Origin: Didymella arachidicola
Lineage: Eukaryota > Ascomycota > Dothideomycetes > Pleosporales > Didymellaceae
DNA length: 64,000 nucleotides
Direction: 5' to 3'
Assembly: GCA_016630955.3 (NCBI GenBank)
Contig: CM049990.2
Span: 1,798,001-1,862,000 of the forward strand
This document shows, piece after piece, positions 55,571-64,000 of the stretch. Below the pieces are notes generated by a model, which was given only the letters and a program-made list of their open reading frames with translations, was not told the DNA's origin and ran no database searches. The position numbers and the translations under genes are program-made. The first letter of the stretch is position 1, and each line of letters opens with the position of its first letter.

Positions 55571-55614
55571 AGCGGGGCGTTACGCGATGGTGGGCGTCAC
55601 GCGCACGGACTCGG
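55571..55614 (-). repeat. Right terminal inverted repeat of element C
   Basis: Perfect 44-bp inverted copy of the left terminal repeat. Confidence 0.92.
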
Positions 55615-55616
55615 TA

Positions 55617-56625
55617 GGGCAAGGGCCGCGCCGCGCACGGGCTCTCCGTATATATACTTCTATCGAATCCAGAGGCTTACACCTTAAGGATTCGTCTGAT
55701 ATCCAAATACATCCCCAATTCGGCCTAGAAGCCATCCCATCTACCTTGAGTCCGATTGCCTGCCTACAGTGACCTTACATTCCCTCTCACGTGCCCCTGC
55801 ACACCCCCCCCCACCCCCCCTTGGCGCCCTACTATCAAACACCAACCAATTGACCAAACAAAACAGGGCTTATATAGCCAATCAAGTCAAACAATCAAAT
55901 TTAGAAGCGATTAGTCACCAAACAAGTCAAATCACGGGCTCAAATTTGACTTGTTTTGTTTGTTGACAAGCGAAAACGAAGATGGTGCATAACTGTTAGC
56001 TCTGCGATCGTTCAGAACAGAGTCTGCGCAGCGACTTGGCCCTCGGGGAGCATCACCTAGAAGGCCAGCGCTGCAAACGCTGACGTGAAGGCGCATTGGA
56101 GATAGAAGGCTACGGATCCAATGGTGATGGCACAAGTCACCAACATCCGTATTTTCGTGGTGCGCCTCATGTAATTCGTACCAGAGTATTAGAGAAAGAC
56201 CAACGTTCGATGTTCGGGCACCCCTGCTCCAATCCTCAGAAGTTCGTTGTGGCAAATCCCATACCTAGGCAGCCCACTGGGCCATCCACATCGACCTCGA
56301 TCATCTAGCTAGAGAAGTAAAAGCAATGAAAAGCTAGAGAATAGTGACCGAACTGTCAGTCCCTTGTAAGCACACGCAGACCTAGCATCGCAGACGCTTA
56401 CCCCGCAGCTAGTGTGCTTACTCACATCTGCTTATTCACCTGAGTTAACGCGGAACGACGAATTAGCAGCTCTCACACATCGATAACGACAAGCCACCCG
56501 GCCCATCAGGTACGGATTTAGGCATTGCTAAACTCTTGCGACATGCACGTGCCTTCATTCTCGCATAGAAAAAGCAGACAGGTCTGTTCACTCCGCGCTT
56601 GTTTTTAAAATTCTACACTATCGTC
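55617..56625. other. Intergenic region with a possible membrane-protein relic
   Basis: Left part: the flank of element C, with a C-run near 55803-55820 and AT-rich, partly self-complementary DNA around 55840-55970. On the minus strand, 56057-56170 encodes MRRTTKIRMLVTCAITIG and a hydrophobic run. After the TAG (56057-56059) the same frame continues to a TGA at 56012-56014. This could be a fragment of an old membrane-protein gene. The right part contains the promoter of the LtrA-like gene. Confidence 0.3.
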
Positions 56626-58723
56626 ATGTCTTCGACGCCAGCAACCCTTGTCGACGGCGTTGATACGCCGGCTGGTCTCGCCTCTGGACACCACCATCAC
56701 CATCACCATCTGCACGGAGCTGGAAGAAGGATAAAGCATCTACTTCGTCCAGATGGCAGGCAAGTACACATTGCGAAAAACCCTGATGAAGCACGACGCA
56801 TGAGCCAGACCTTGCGCCTGAATGAAAAAGACGACTTCGACCTGGTTATTCATGGAAGCCCTGAGCATGTATGTTTATAGCTACGCTTCCTATGTGATGT
56901 GCTCAGGCTGACTTGCTCGTGACAAGATTGAAGCCCTTCGCCACAATCATAGTCATTACGAAGAGAGACACCGCCAGCTTAAGGAAGAGAACCCAGACCT
57001 CGTTGCTGACTTCGAGGGTGTACTACGCCAGCTCGACGCGCTTTCATCAGAACTTCACATGATCAGCGAGCACGCTGTGCAGCTTGACGCTAACTTCTCC
57101 AAATACGGCTATTCCGCGCATTTGCGTACCAGAGACTCGGGCGATGACAGCGCTTCCACTGGCGACTCTACTTTCGACAAAGATACCTGGCATGCAGGCC
57201 GCAAGCTCGGTGAGACAATGCGCTTTTATCAAAAGCCCATTGTTCGCCAATACTTCCATAAAGGGCTACTTTGGCGCGCGAGAGAGGCTCAGGAAGTGGC
57301 CAGTTATGAGTTGTTCATCGACCTGTTCTATGTTGGCATCATTGCAGTCACTGGTGATACCGCAGCAGAGCATCCCGATGGACAGTCGTTGCTACGCTTT
57401 GTCATCACATTCATCATGGGCTGGAAGTTCTGGACCGACATCAGTCTGCTCATTTCGTGGTTTGACAGTGACGACGTCTTGCGTCGCTGCAGCGTGCTTT
57501 TCATCCTGACGTGCCTACTCGGCTTTACTACGAACATGGTAGATGCATTCGAGCACACCTACACACCACTAGTTGCCTTTTATGTTACCGCGAGGCTGTA
57601 TCTGATCGTCAGTCTCTTCTGGTATTCCTACCAGATACCTATGGTGCGCGCCTCCATGATCGGCAATGGCATAATCGCGCTCGTTCCAGTCGCTCTTTGG
57701 ATTGGCAGTATCCATGTCGAGGAGCCCAGTCGCCAGGGTCTCATATGGACAGCGATAGTGTTCGACCTCTTTGGAGGCTTCCTGTTGATCATGGCACGTA
57801 TGCCGGGGATAGAGCGCAAGTTACCTGCTAGCTGGAAGGAGCGCCTTGAGTTTTACCCAGGCGTCAACATCGAGCACAGGATCGAGCGGACCAACGCATT
57901 CGTGACATTGGTTTTCGGATCCTGTGTGTTGGGCATACTGTACCAAAGCTCCTCGGCAATGGGTGTGAACGCGTTCTTTGGCAAGGCTGTACTTGGTCTG
58001 ATTCAGGCGTTCATATTCAACTGGATCTACTTCGAGATTGACTCCTTCAATCTACACACTCATGCTATAAGACGGCACGTTTGGACAGGTAGGCTTCCAG
58101 TACTGCTGATGATGACTGAGTTAACATGGGGCATAGCCATAGCTTGGTATTGCATTCACTTGCCGTTCATTATGTCTTTCGTTTTGAGCGCTGGTGCACT
58201 TGCAGTCCTCGTTCGGGCACATGATTGTCCTAATGCAGACATTGAGACGCTGTATGAGACTTTCGTAGGCCGGTCTGAAGACCACATCTCCCAAGGTCTG
58301 GTTTGGTATTACTGTGGAGGTCTAGGTGTCTCCCTGATCTGCCTCGCCATCATCGCGTGGGCGCACACACATCGCAAAATCCCGAAGCAACGCATCAAGA
58401 AGAACTTTCGCCTCCTGTTCCGTGTTGCGATCGCTATCGTCATATTGTGTCTTCCATTGGCGCATCTGAACAGCTTGGAACTAGTCGCTACATCGACGAT
58501 TTTAGTTGCATGTGTGCTCGTATTGGAATTAGTCGGCAGTACATGCTGGGGCGAGAGCTTCTGGTGGAACACGAATTGCGGAAGGAACAAGTGCACGTAC
58601 AGCGCTAAATGTGGCGTGAAAAAGGAAGAGATAGAGAAGTCACTCAAAGATGGAACTGTGCTGAATGTAGAAGAAATAGCAAGAAGAGAAGTAGGAGAGA
58701 AAGGCAGTATTGGCGCTGTGTAG
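56626..58723 (+). CDS. LtrA-like (low temperature requirement) multi-pass membrane protein
   Basis: Exons 56626-56868 and 56927-58723 give 679 residues. The soluble N-terminus carries a poly-His run (SGHHHHHHHLHG) and a possible coiled coil (HNHSHYEERHRQLKEENPDL). The membrane part begins with the LtrA-type motif EVASYELFIDLFYVGIIAVT and contains about 10-12 helices, including WKFWTDISLLISWFDSDDVL and IYFEIDSFNLHTHAIRRHVW. The cytosolic tail is charged. Bacterial LtrA was named for growth at low temperature; fungal members are common and uncharacterised, so transport or signalling role is unknown. The intron joins two phase-0 exons. Confidence 0.8.
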
Positions 58724-59246
58724 TGCAGAGAGATTGGAAGTGTTACATACCATAAGTACATGGAGCACCTGCCTCGCGTTGGCTGCTGGTGTGAATCTGT
58801 CGAGACAGACTTCTTTGTGCGCATCGTGAATACGAGCATCGATATCTTTAATTCTGCAGTCACTTTCGAATAGTTGAACAATGCGGCATGAATGCGTAAC
58901 TCTAGTCCGACCAAACCTTAGCACGCGTTGCTTCTGCCAGTCCTTGGCGCATCTGACACAAAGCAGGTCCACACACGATGTGTTTTTTGCGCCGTACGCA
59001 CAATGTTCGATCAAGGTTCTATGCACATGGTCTCTGCGACGGAAGTCAGAGCGATGCTTCATTGTCTTATCTCGAACAAAGCCGTAGTACCGCGTGCTTC
59101 CCTTTGTCTGCCCACCAGCGCGATAATGCATATATCAGTGTTTGGTTCACCCGCAAGATTTCACGACGACCTGACTACATCTAGCATTCGCGATTACCTC
59201 GGATCCAATTTATACGAAACCAGCTGCACACAGTGTTATTTGGAGG
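58724..59246. other. Intergenic region between tandem genes
   Basis: A minus-strand open frame (58640-59131) overlaps the 3' end of the LtrA-like gene and has no recognisable features; it is not called. Confidence 0.35.
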
Positions 59247-61685
59247 ATGTCTCCACGGCGCCCCTGGTACCGCCGTGTCAATAAGCACGTTAGAACCCTA
59301 CATTGTGAGTGTGGACATAGATATACTCGCGCTGATTTCTATGAGCGCCACCTCCAGACGTCTGGACACAACAGTGAATTTGTAGCCGTATCTCACCCGA
59401 CACCCGACCCCGCTTCTGATCTACGTCACTTTAACTGCTCCTGCGGCTTCAGCTACACTGCAGCCCACGCTTTTCATGCACACTGCCAGAGAACTGGGCA
59501 TGTTGGTGACTGGTCGCGTTCAAAATATCAACCAAAAGGTTACGGTTCGAAAATTGCCGGCACGGACTCGGCGAGTGCCTCCGGGGAGCTATCCAATGCA
59601 TCTGGGCACACTTTGTCAAGTGAGCAATTGACAGAACTGTCGAAATCCCGAGAACTTCAACCAGCCACCGATTTATTCAATCCCGATGATAGCGGACTGG
59701 TTCCTCCTTTTGAAGGTGAAGAAGTCGGTGCCTTCAATGAAGCTGACATACAGGAATCTCTCCTGAGCGAAGGAAGCCTCAACGACAATGAACACGACAT
59801 AGCTGAGGCGGAGATAGAACCCAATCAGGAAATTACAATTGATTCCACGGCAGAGTCTCCCCTCATGACTTGTGCATCGTTAATTCACAACAGCACAAGT
59901 CTAACGGAGACAAGCGACAACACCAATGTTAGCAGTTCAAGCGTTCAAATTCTGAACGAAAACGACGATACTGCTAGCAACAGTACACTGCTGCAGTCGA
60001 TAAACTCTGCTAAAGTCATTGTGCGTGTCCCCCATGATCATACGGGCCCATTGCCTCGTGACATCGATGCAACAGACCCGAACGCCAGGATTGCACGTTT
60101 GAGACACGGGTCCCGGCAGAAAAGCCACACTACCGATTCGAACCTGATCAAAGGGTCCAGTTCCCATGCAGCACAGAGCTCAACGACAACGATATCGAGA
60201 AAGGAACAAGCTGTGCCCAATCTAACACGTGACTGGAAATCGTGCCGTACCCGTACAGTGTTAAAACGACTACAAGAGCCGTACAAGGCTGGTGTCAGAA
60301 AGATTGGTACGTCATCTCGTACTTTAGGCAAATACATTGCCAAGCACAAGGGTAAGTTAGCCGCTGCCCTACTTTCTGCTGCAGTCTTTGCAGCTGCGGT
60401 ACACTATCTGCAGAGTCAGCCTTTGCTGTCCGATATGACCCCAAATTGCCAATTGGGTTGGCAGCTTGATCTCAACAGCTCCACGCATGTTGTAAAAGAC
60501 AGCGAGTATTACAGCGACGTGGACTCCGTGTTCTATTCTGATCATCATGATGCTCGAGCTATCAAATCGATTCAATGGACTGGGACGGTTCCGCTGTACT
60601 TCAATGATGGTGGCATGTTGGTCCTCGAAGATGTGCTTTACGATGTCAATGCACACACAAATATCGTATCAATACCAAAGCTTAACGAAGCTGGCATCTT
60701 CACTGACTTCAATGTTGCTGGAGCAACTATTTATAGCGCATTCAACAATGGGCCTGTTGGTCGTGCAACAGTACAGGAGAACGTATATTGTCTTGATGAT
60801 CTCCCTCCGCCGCCGTCGGCTACCTATTATCCATCCAGACCGACTGTAGAGACGACCAGTCCAGGCTCTACTCCGCAAAACGAGTCGTGGATAGGGTCAC
60901 CCGCAATTGACTCGCGTTCTGGTGTGGTCAGCTTCATTGACTCGAAGCTTTGGCCCTCCCTCACATCAACGTCAGCGACAACAACTTACCCGCCCTTTGA
61001 GTCTGCAATAATGGCCACACCAGCTGTATTAGAAGTGCAGAAGTTGTCAACTGCGTGGGATGCAACATGGCTGACTCCTTCGCAGTCTGCTTCTCCCACG
61101 TCTTCTATGGCGCTGCCCTTCGACGTAGCCCCCAGCGGGTCGAGCTTGGACTTGACCTCATCCACCTCTCCTACTCCTGTGCTGAAACGCAAAAGCAGCA
61201 ATGATCTCGGTTGGTCCAAAGAACCTCCAAGTAAACAGCCGCGCTTTGAAACTGGAGTTTACCAGCGCATTGGAAGTCAGTTGCGTGGGCTAAGGGGGGT
61301 GTTCGCGGACGTGACCAAACCCCCACGGACTGGCCAGTTGTGGAACGGACTTAGATCGGCTCAGTATCAGACCACTACTAGCACTTCGAAGATTCCATCT
61401 CTCATGGGCTATCCAGCATCGGCCACCCCAGTGAAAGAACCTTTCGGGGGAACTGCAGACAGTCTTGGGAAGAAGGCTGCAACGTGTCCATCGCAGTGGA
61501 ACCTGCCGAACATGCTATCTGGCTTGTGCAATCAAGTCAATGCTCGCAATTACGCACTTAAGCAACGCGCTGAGATGGAGAAGAACGAGGCTGAACCACG
61601 TCTGGACAGGGAAAATAAGATAAAGGAACTTAAAGTCGCGCATGTTCCCCGTGCGAGCAGTGCCGAAGGTGTTGGGTTAATCTAG
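59247..61685 (+). CDS. C2H2-like finger protein with membrane segment and copia-protease-like region
   Basis: A single exon of 812 residues. Two N-terminal fingers share the unusual spacing C-x-C-x12-H-x5-H (C20, C22, H35, H41 and C64, C66, H79, H85). A long Ser/Thr/Glu-rich region follows. A hydrophobic segment at about 370-388 (KLAAALLSAAVFAAAVHYL) may be a membrane helix. Residues about 404-515 resemble the Ty1/copia protease and the linker to integrase: WQLDLNSSTHVVKD aligns with the W-x-x-D-[ST]-G-A-[ST]-x-H pattern. VLEDVLYDVNAHTNIVSIPK aligns with LxxVLYVPxLxxNLLSVxxL. The catalytic D-[ST]-G triplet reads D-L-N, so protease activity is not expected. The C-terminus is Ser/Pro-rich with a basic end. 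Function unknown. Confidence 0.65.
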   Translation: MSPRRPWYRRVNKHVRTLHCECGHRYTRADFYERHLQTSGHNSEFVAVSHPTPDPASDLRHFNCSCGFSYTAAHAFHAHCQRTGHVGDWSRSKYQPKGYGSKIAGTDSASASGELSNASGHTLSSEQLTELSKSRELQPATDLFNPDDSGLVPPFEGEEVGAFNEADIQESLLSEGSLNDNEHDIAEAEIEPNQEITIDSTAESPLMTCASLIHNSTSLTETSDNTNVSSSSVQILNENDDTASNSTLLQSINSAKVIVRVPHDHTGPLPRDIDATDPNARIARLRHGSRQKSHTTDSNLIKGSSSHAAQSSTTTISRKEQAVPNLTRDWKSCRTRTVLKRLQEPYKAGVRKIGTSSRTLGKYIAKHKGKLAAALLSAAVFAAAVHYLQSQPLLSDMTPNCQLGWQLDLNSSTHVVKDSEYYSDVDSVFYSDHHDARAIKSIQWTGTVPLYFNDGGMLVLEDVLYDVNAHTNIVSIPKLNEAGIFTDFNVAGATIYSAFNNGPVGRATVQENVYCLDDLPPPPSATYYPSRPTVETTSPGSTPQNESWIGSPAIDSRSGVVSFIDSKLWPSLTSTSATTTYPPFESAIMATPAVLEVQKLSTAWDATWLTPSQSASPTSSMALPFDVAPSGSSLDLTSSTSPTPVLKRKSSNDLGWSKEPPSKQPRFETGVYQRIGSQLRGLRGVFADVTKPPRTGQLWNGLRSAQYQTTTSTSKIPSLMGYPASATPVKEPFGGTADSLGKKAATCPSQWNLPNMLSGLCNQVNARNYALKQRAEMEKNEAEPRLDRENKIKELKVAHVPRASSAEGVGLI

Positions 61686-61870
61686 TCAAGTAGCTAATTT
61701 TTGGGTTCATGAATTGAAACTTAACGGCTCTACATTGCCTGAGCGTCATTGATGTTCTGCCAGGATGATTGTAATTCCTCGGTCGCCGTCAGAAGAATGG
61801 TTGATTGGCAAGTCCAGCGGTTCACCAGACGCATGCGTCATCAAGGTGAAAGTGAAGACTGGCCGCGCAA
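61686..61870. other. Short intergenic region
   Basis: Nothing recognised between the two plus-strand genes. Confidence 0.3.
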
Positions 61871-62953
61871 ATGAGCACTGATTATTTTATGCTCGTATCG
61901 ATGGATTGGAGGTCTTCTTCCTCAGGCAACTACTGCTCCCTTCGCGCTTCTTTCAACCGCCTCCCAAGAACGACCACCATGTCGCGCCCTAGGTCTGACG
62001 CATCGCCAACGCCAACTTCAACGCCAACGAAGCCTCGCAGCGGATTTATTCGGGCGTTATCAAGTTTTTCAAAGCCTGTGGAGGAATGGGGCGTTAGCAA
62101 CGTTCCAGTCCTCTCCACATCGGTCACGCCCCGGAGGGAGCGCGTTCTAGCCGCACGGTCTCGACAAGACAGCAGCAGCAGCAGGCATACTACCCCCTCG
62201 CCCCATAGGCCAGACAGCATCGATGTTTTCGGATCGCCATTTCGCGTACCGGCCATCCGACCCTTGAGTATTGCAACTGTGTCGACTTTTGGCGGCTGGA
62301 TGCAGGAGCGCGACGATGAAGAAGGAAGCAGTCTCACTTCGCAGAACCTAGGTACGCTCACCCAAAAGCTTTCGAGCAGCACCTACAATCAGCATGCTCA
62401 GCCTATTGTGCCCATCCGACAGCAAACGGCGACAAAATCGCCACCCGCTAGCCTTGCTGAGAGTCTCACCAACATACATCCATTGCAGATGCATCCGCCG
62501 TCGCCTTCGCCCTCGTTTTCTGCCCGGTGTCGAGCTCTACAAAGCCAGAAGGTGTCTCCACTTCCGAGTCCTGGCAAAATGCGACTGCTGTCAACACCGA
62601 GCTTTGACGATGCGGACTCGAAAGCATCTCAAGAAACGATTAGCACCCGCCGCAGTCGCCGCACGCTTCCAGAGCTGAACATCGAGGCAGCTAACAGCAA
62701 CATCAGGCTGGATGACAAGGAGCTGGAACACAAGGACGGCAAGCAGGCTGAAGTCACCGAGGTCGATGCCAGTCCCACTGACAAGTACTCCTCGTTCCCT
62801 CGAGATGTGGGGTATGTTAAGGCCATGCGTCTTTGGTATGAGGAAAAAGAAAACGAAGCGTCGTGCATGCGTCAGCGCGAGCGCAAGGCTGCGAGAGGAG
62901 CTGGAACGGCTGGGTGTGCTTTGGCAAGCGTCAATGCCAATCAGCGTCTGTGA
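61871..62953 (+). CDS. Disordered hypothetical protein
   Basis: The open frame gives up to 360 residues; the ATG at 61979 (MSRPRSDASPTPTSTPTKPR) may be the true start and would give 324. Most of the protein is Ser/Pro/Thr-rich and disordered. Short motifs worth noting are SGFIRALSSFSKPVEEWGVS and FPRDVGYVKAMRLWYEEKEN near the C-terminus, which looks like a conserved helical patch. There is no signal peptide or membrane helix. No family is recognised, but the long single frame and codon use support a real gene. Confidence 0.6.
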   Translation: MSTDYFMLVSMDWRSSSSGNYCSLRASFNRLPRTTTMSRPRSDASPTPTSTPTKPRSGFIRALSSFSKPVEEWGVSNVPVLSTSVTPRRERVLAARSRQDSSSSRHTTPSPHRPDSIDVFGSPFRVPAIRPLSIATVSTFGGWMQERDDEEGSSLTSQNLGTLTQKLSSSTYNQHAQPIVPIRQQTATKSPPASLAESLTNIHPLQMHPPSPSPSFSARCRALQSQKVSPLPSPGKMRLLSTPSFDDADSKASQETISTRRSRRTLPELNIEAANSNIRLDDKELEHKDGKQAEVTEVDASPTDKYSSFPRDVGYVKAMRLWYEEKENEASCMRQRERKAARGAGTAGCALASVNANQRL

Positions 62954-63339
62954 TTGAGCTTTGTACTCACAGGTGAAAGGTGGAGGAGGATCGCGAACTG
63001 ACGGGTTGTGCTTTCGAGACTCTAGCATGGACACGGCTAGCAGAAGATTTTTCTGAGGCAGCGAGATGCCGCAGCAGCAGCATGTATTAACGTAGAACGA
63101 GACAATGAGAGGGCTGGAACTGTGTTCGAATCTCAGGCTATATTTCAAGTGACGTTCTCTCCTTACCAGTGAACAGCCGAAGTGCGGCTCCTTCGTTGCA
63201 AAAACCAGACATAACATCAAGATTGATAAAGCCGATAGATGCAAAAATTCACGCTAAGGGCAACGCTAAACTTCACAGTATGCACAACCATCAAAAAAGA
63301 TGTGTTTTTGATGACCTAACCAGGGGTCGCTGACAACTG
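62954..63339. other. Intergenic region
   Basis: 3' flank of the disordered protein gene; no further feature. Confidence 0.35.
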
Positions 63340-63453
63340 TTAGATTCGAACCCTGGATAATACGGTGATGAGTGAATACTTACAACCTGGAATCTCTTGA
63401 TAACTGAATGATCGTAGTCAAGCGCCTTGCCATTGGGCCATTAGGCCAGATGC
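63340..63453 (-). other. tRNA-Arg(ACG)-like sequence with broken T arm
   Basis: On the minus strand a D-arm-like GCCTAATGGC...AAGGC is followed by an anticodon stem CTTGA/TCAAG. Its loop carries ACG and then about 10 extra bases at the usual intron position. After GAGATTCCAGG the expected T loop is missing. A GGTTCGAATC block appears only about 35 bases further on, without a paired stem, and no acceptor stem can be closed. It is most likely a degenerate tRNA. Confidence 0.3.
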
Positions 63454-64000
63454 TGTTGCTCTGATTGATGGAAGCGAAATTCGGTGACATCAATATATAC
63501 CAGTTGACGGATTAGTCGCGCTCACAGACCTCTCACGAGCTCACTCATCATCTCAAGATGGCTGCGAATGAGGTTGTGTTGTCGTGTGCAGAGAATTTTT
63601 CGCCTGATTCGCAGCTAGCGCTGCGGGGCTCTGTATGGGAGAGGCTTCCTGATCTGTGAACTTTGGCCTGTATTGCTCAACGTTGTCAGCGGAACTGCTT
63701 GCGAAGACAGTGATGCATCGTTGCCAGGCTCTTGTCGATGATCTGATGCAACCTGGGTGGACAAGAGGGCTCTGTGGCTGATGTGGGGCAATCATTGCAG
63801 GCGCAAGTGGCAGCAGTTCCGGTCCGGGGAGGTCTCTCCTTTCTCGCAAACATTGCACCCACTGCTGAGGTGCTGGATAAAGTTTGTATGGCTTTGTAAC
63901 AGTCTGCTACGTGGCAACAAGTGTTGAGAAAGGTGCGGTTATCGCAACGTGGAAGCTGTCTCCATGACATCAACACGTGTCCGAGCGCGCTAACTGCATG
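63454..64000. other. Region without a recognised gene at the window end
   Basis: Short frames on both strands show no family signature. A gene beginning beyond the window cannot be excluded. Confidence 0.35.

Larger units (their letters stand above)
53515..55614 (+). mobile_element. Element C: intact pogo-type DNA transposon
   Basis: The 2100-bp element has identical 44-bp terminal inverted repeats and a TA duplication (53513-53514 and 55615-55616). It contains one uninterrupted 619-codon transposase. Base composition is normal, in contrast to the mutated DNA to its left. All visible features are those of a young, possibly active copy. Confidence 0.92.

Noticed and set aside
47608..55614. 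A CRISPR array or a coordinated defence-type cluster in the repeat-rich region
   Set aside because: The repeats are terminal repeats of DNA transposons and LTRs; there is no regular repeat-spacer pattern and no associated host genes.
58640..59131. 163-codon minus-strand frame overlapping the end of the LtrA-like gene
   Set aside because: No motif, overlaps a supported gene, and runs through the intergenic spacer.
62591..63244. 217-codon minus-strand frame
   Set aside because: Overlaps the better supported plus-strand hypothetical gene, with composition typical of an antisense frame.

Overview
The window reads as nuclear DNA of a filamentous ascomycete, most probably a dothideomycete. Genes are split by short GT-AG introns (about 33-75 nt), a tRNA-Asp carries an anticodon-loop intron, there are Zn2Cys6 regulators, and several transposon copies are decayed in the C-to-T/G-to-A manner of repeat-induced point mutation (RIP). 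The exact taxon cannot be fixed from sequence alone.

Layout. 1-2.7 kb: no recognisable gene. 2.7-31.6 kb: gene-rich housekeeping DNA. It holds a sugar/polyol MFS transporter, a Mpo1/DUF962 protein, tRNA-Asp, a Yih1/IMPACT protein divergent from a CID-domain RNA-processing protein, a large chromodomain + Hda2/3-like heterochromatin protein, a frame-broken hypothetical gene, SF3a60 divergent from eIF4A-III, a Mid2/Wsc-like membrane protein, a C2H2 protein, two adjacent 2EXR/F-box-like pseudogenes, a conserved uncharacterised protein, a SET-domain protein and a small secreted Cys-rich protein. 31.6-47 kb: a CobW-type GTPase, a secreted CE1 esterase, a YbjQ/UPF0145 protein, a broken double-Zn2Cys6 gene, a BTB protein, a Zn2Cys6 regulator divergent from a DAL5-like transporter, a secreted AA1-like protein and a GPR1/FUN34/YaaH transporter.

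47.6-55.6 kb: a transposon nest. It contains two decayed pogo/Fot1-type DNA transposons (A and B), two LTR copies in opposite orientation around a decayed MULE transposase fragment, and one intact pogo-type element (C) with a 619-codon transposase, identical 44-bp terminal inverted repeats and a TA duplication. 55.6-64 kb: an LtrA-like membrane protein, an 812-residue protein joining two C2H2-like fingers, a membrane segment and a region resembling the Ty1/copia protease and gag-pre-integrase linker, and a disordered hypothetical protein.

Functional links. Two divergent pairs share promoters of about 150-250 bp; SF3a60/eIF4A-III links spliceosome to exon-junction complex, and Yih1 pairs with a CID protein. 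The Zn2Cys6 gene beside the DAL5-like transporter looks like a local regulator/target pair. The most unusual observations are the copia-protease-like host gene, the 67-codon in-frame extension behind the stop of the chromodomain gene, and the contrast between the untouched element C and its mutated neighbours. Exon boundaries were inferred by eye from frame, splice sites and family similarity; no search was run.
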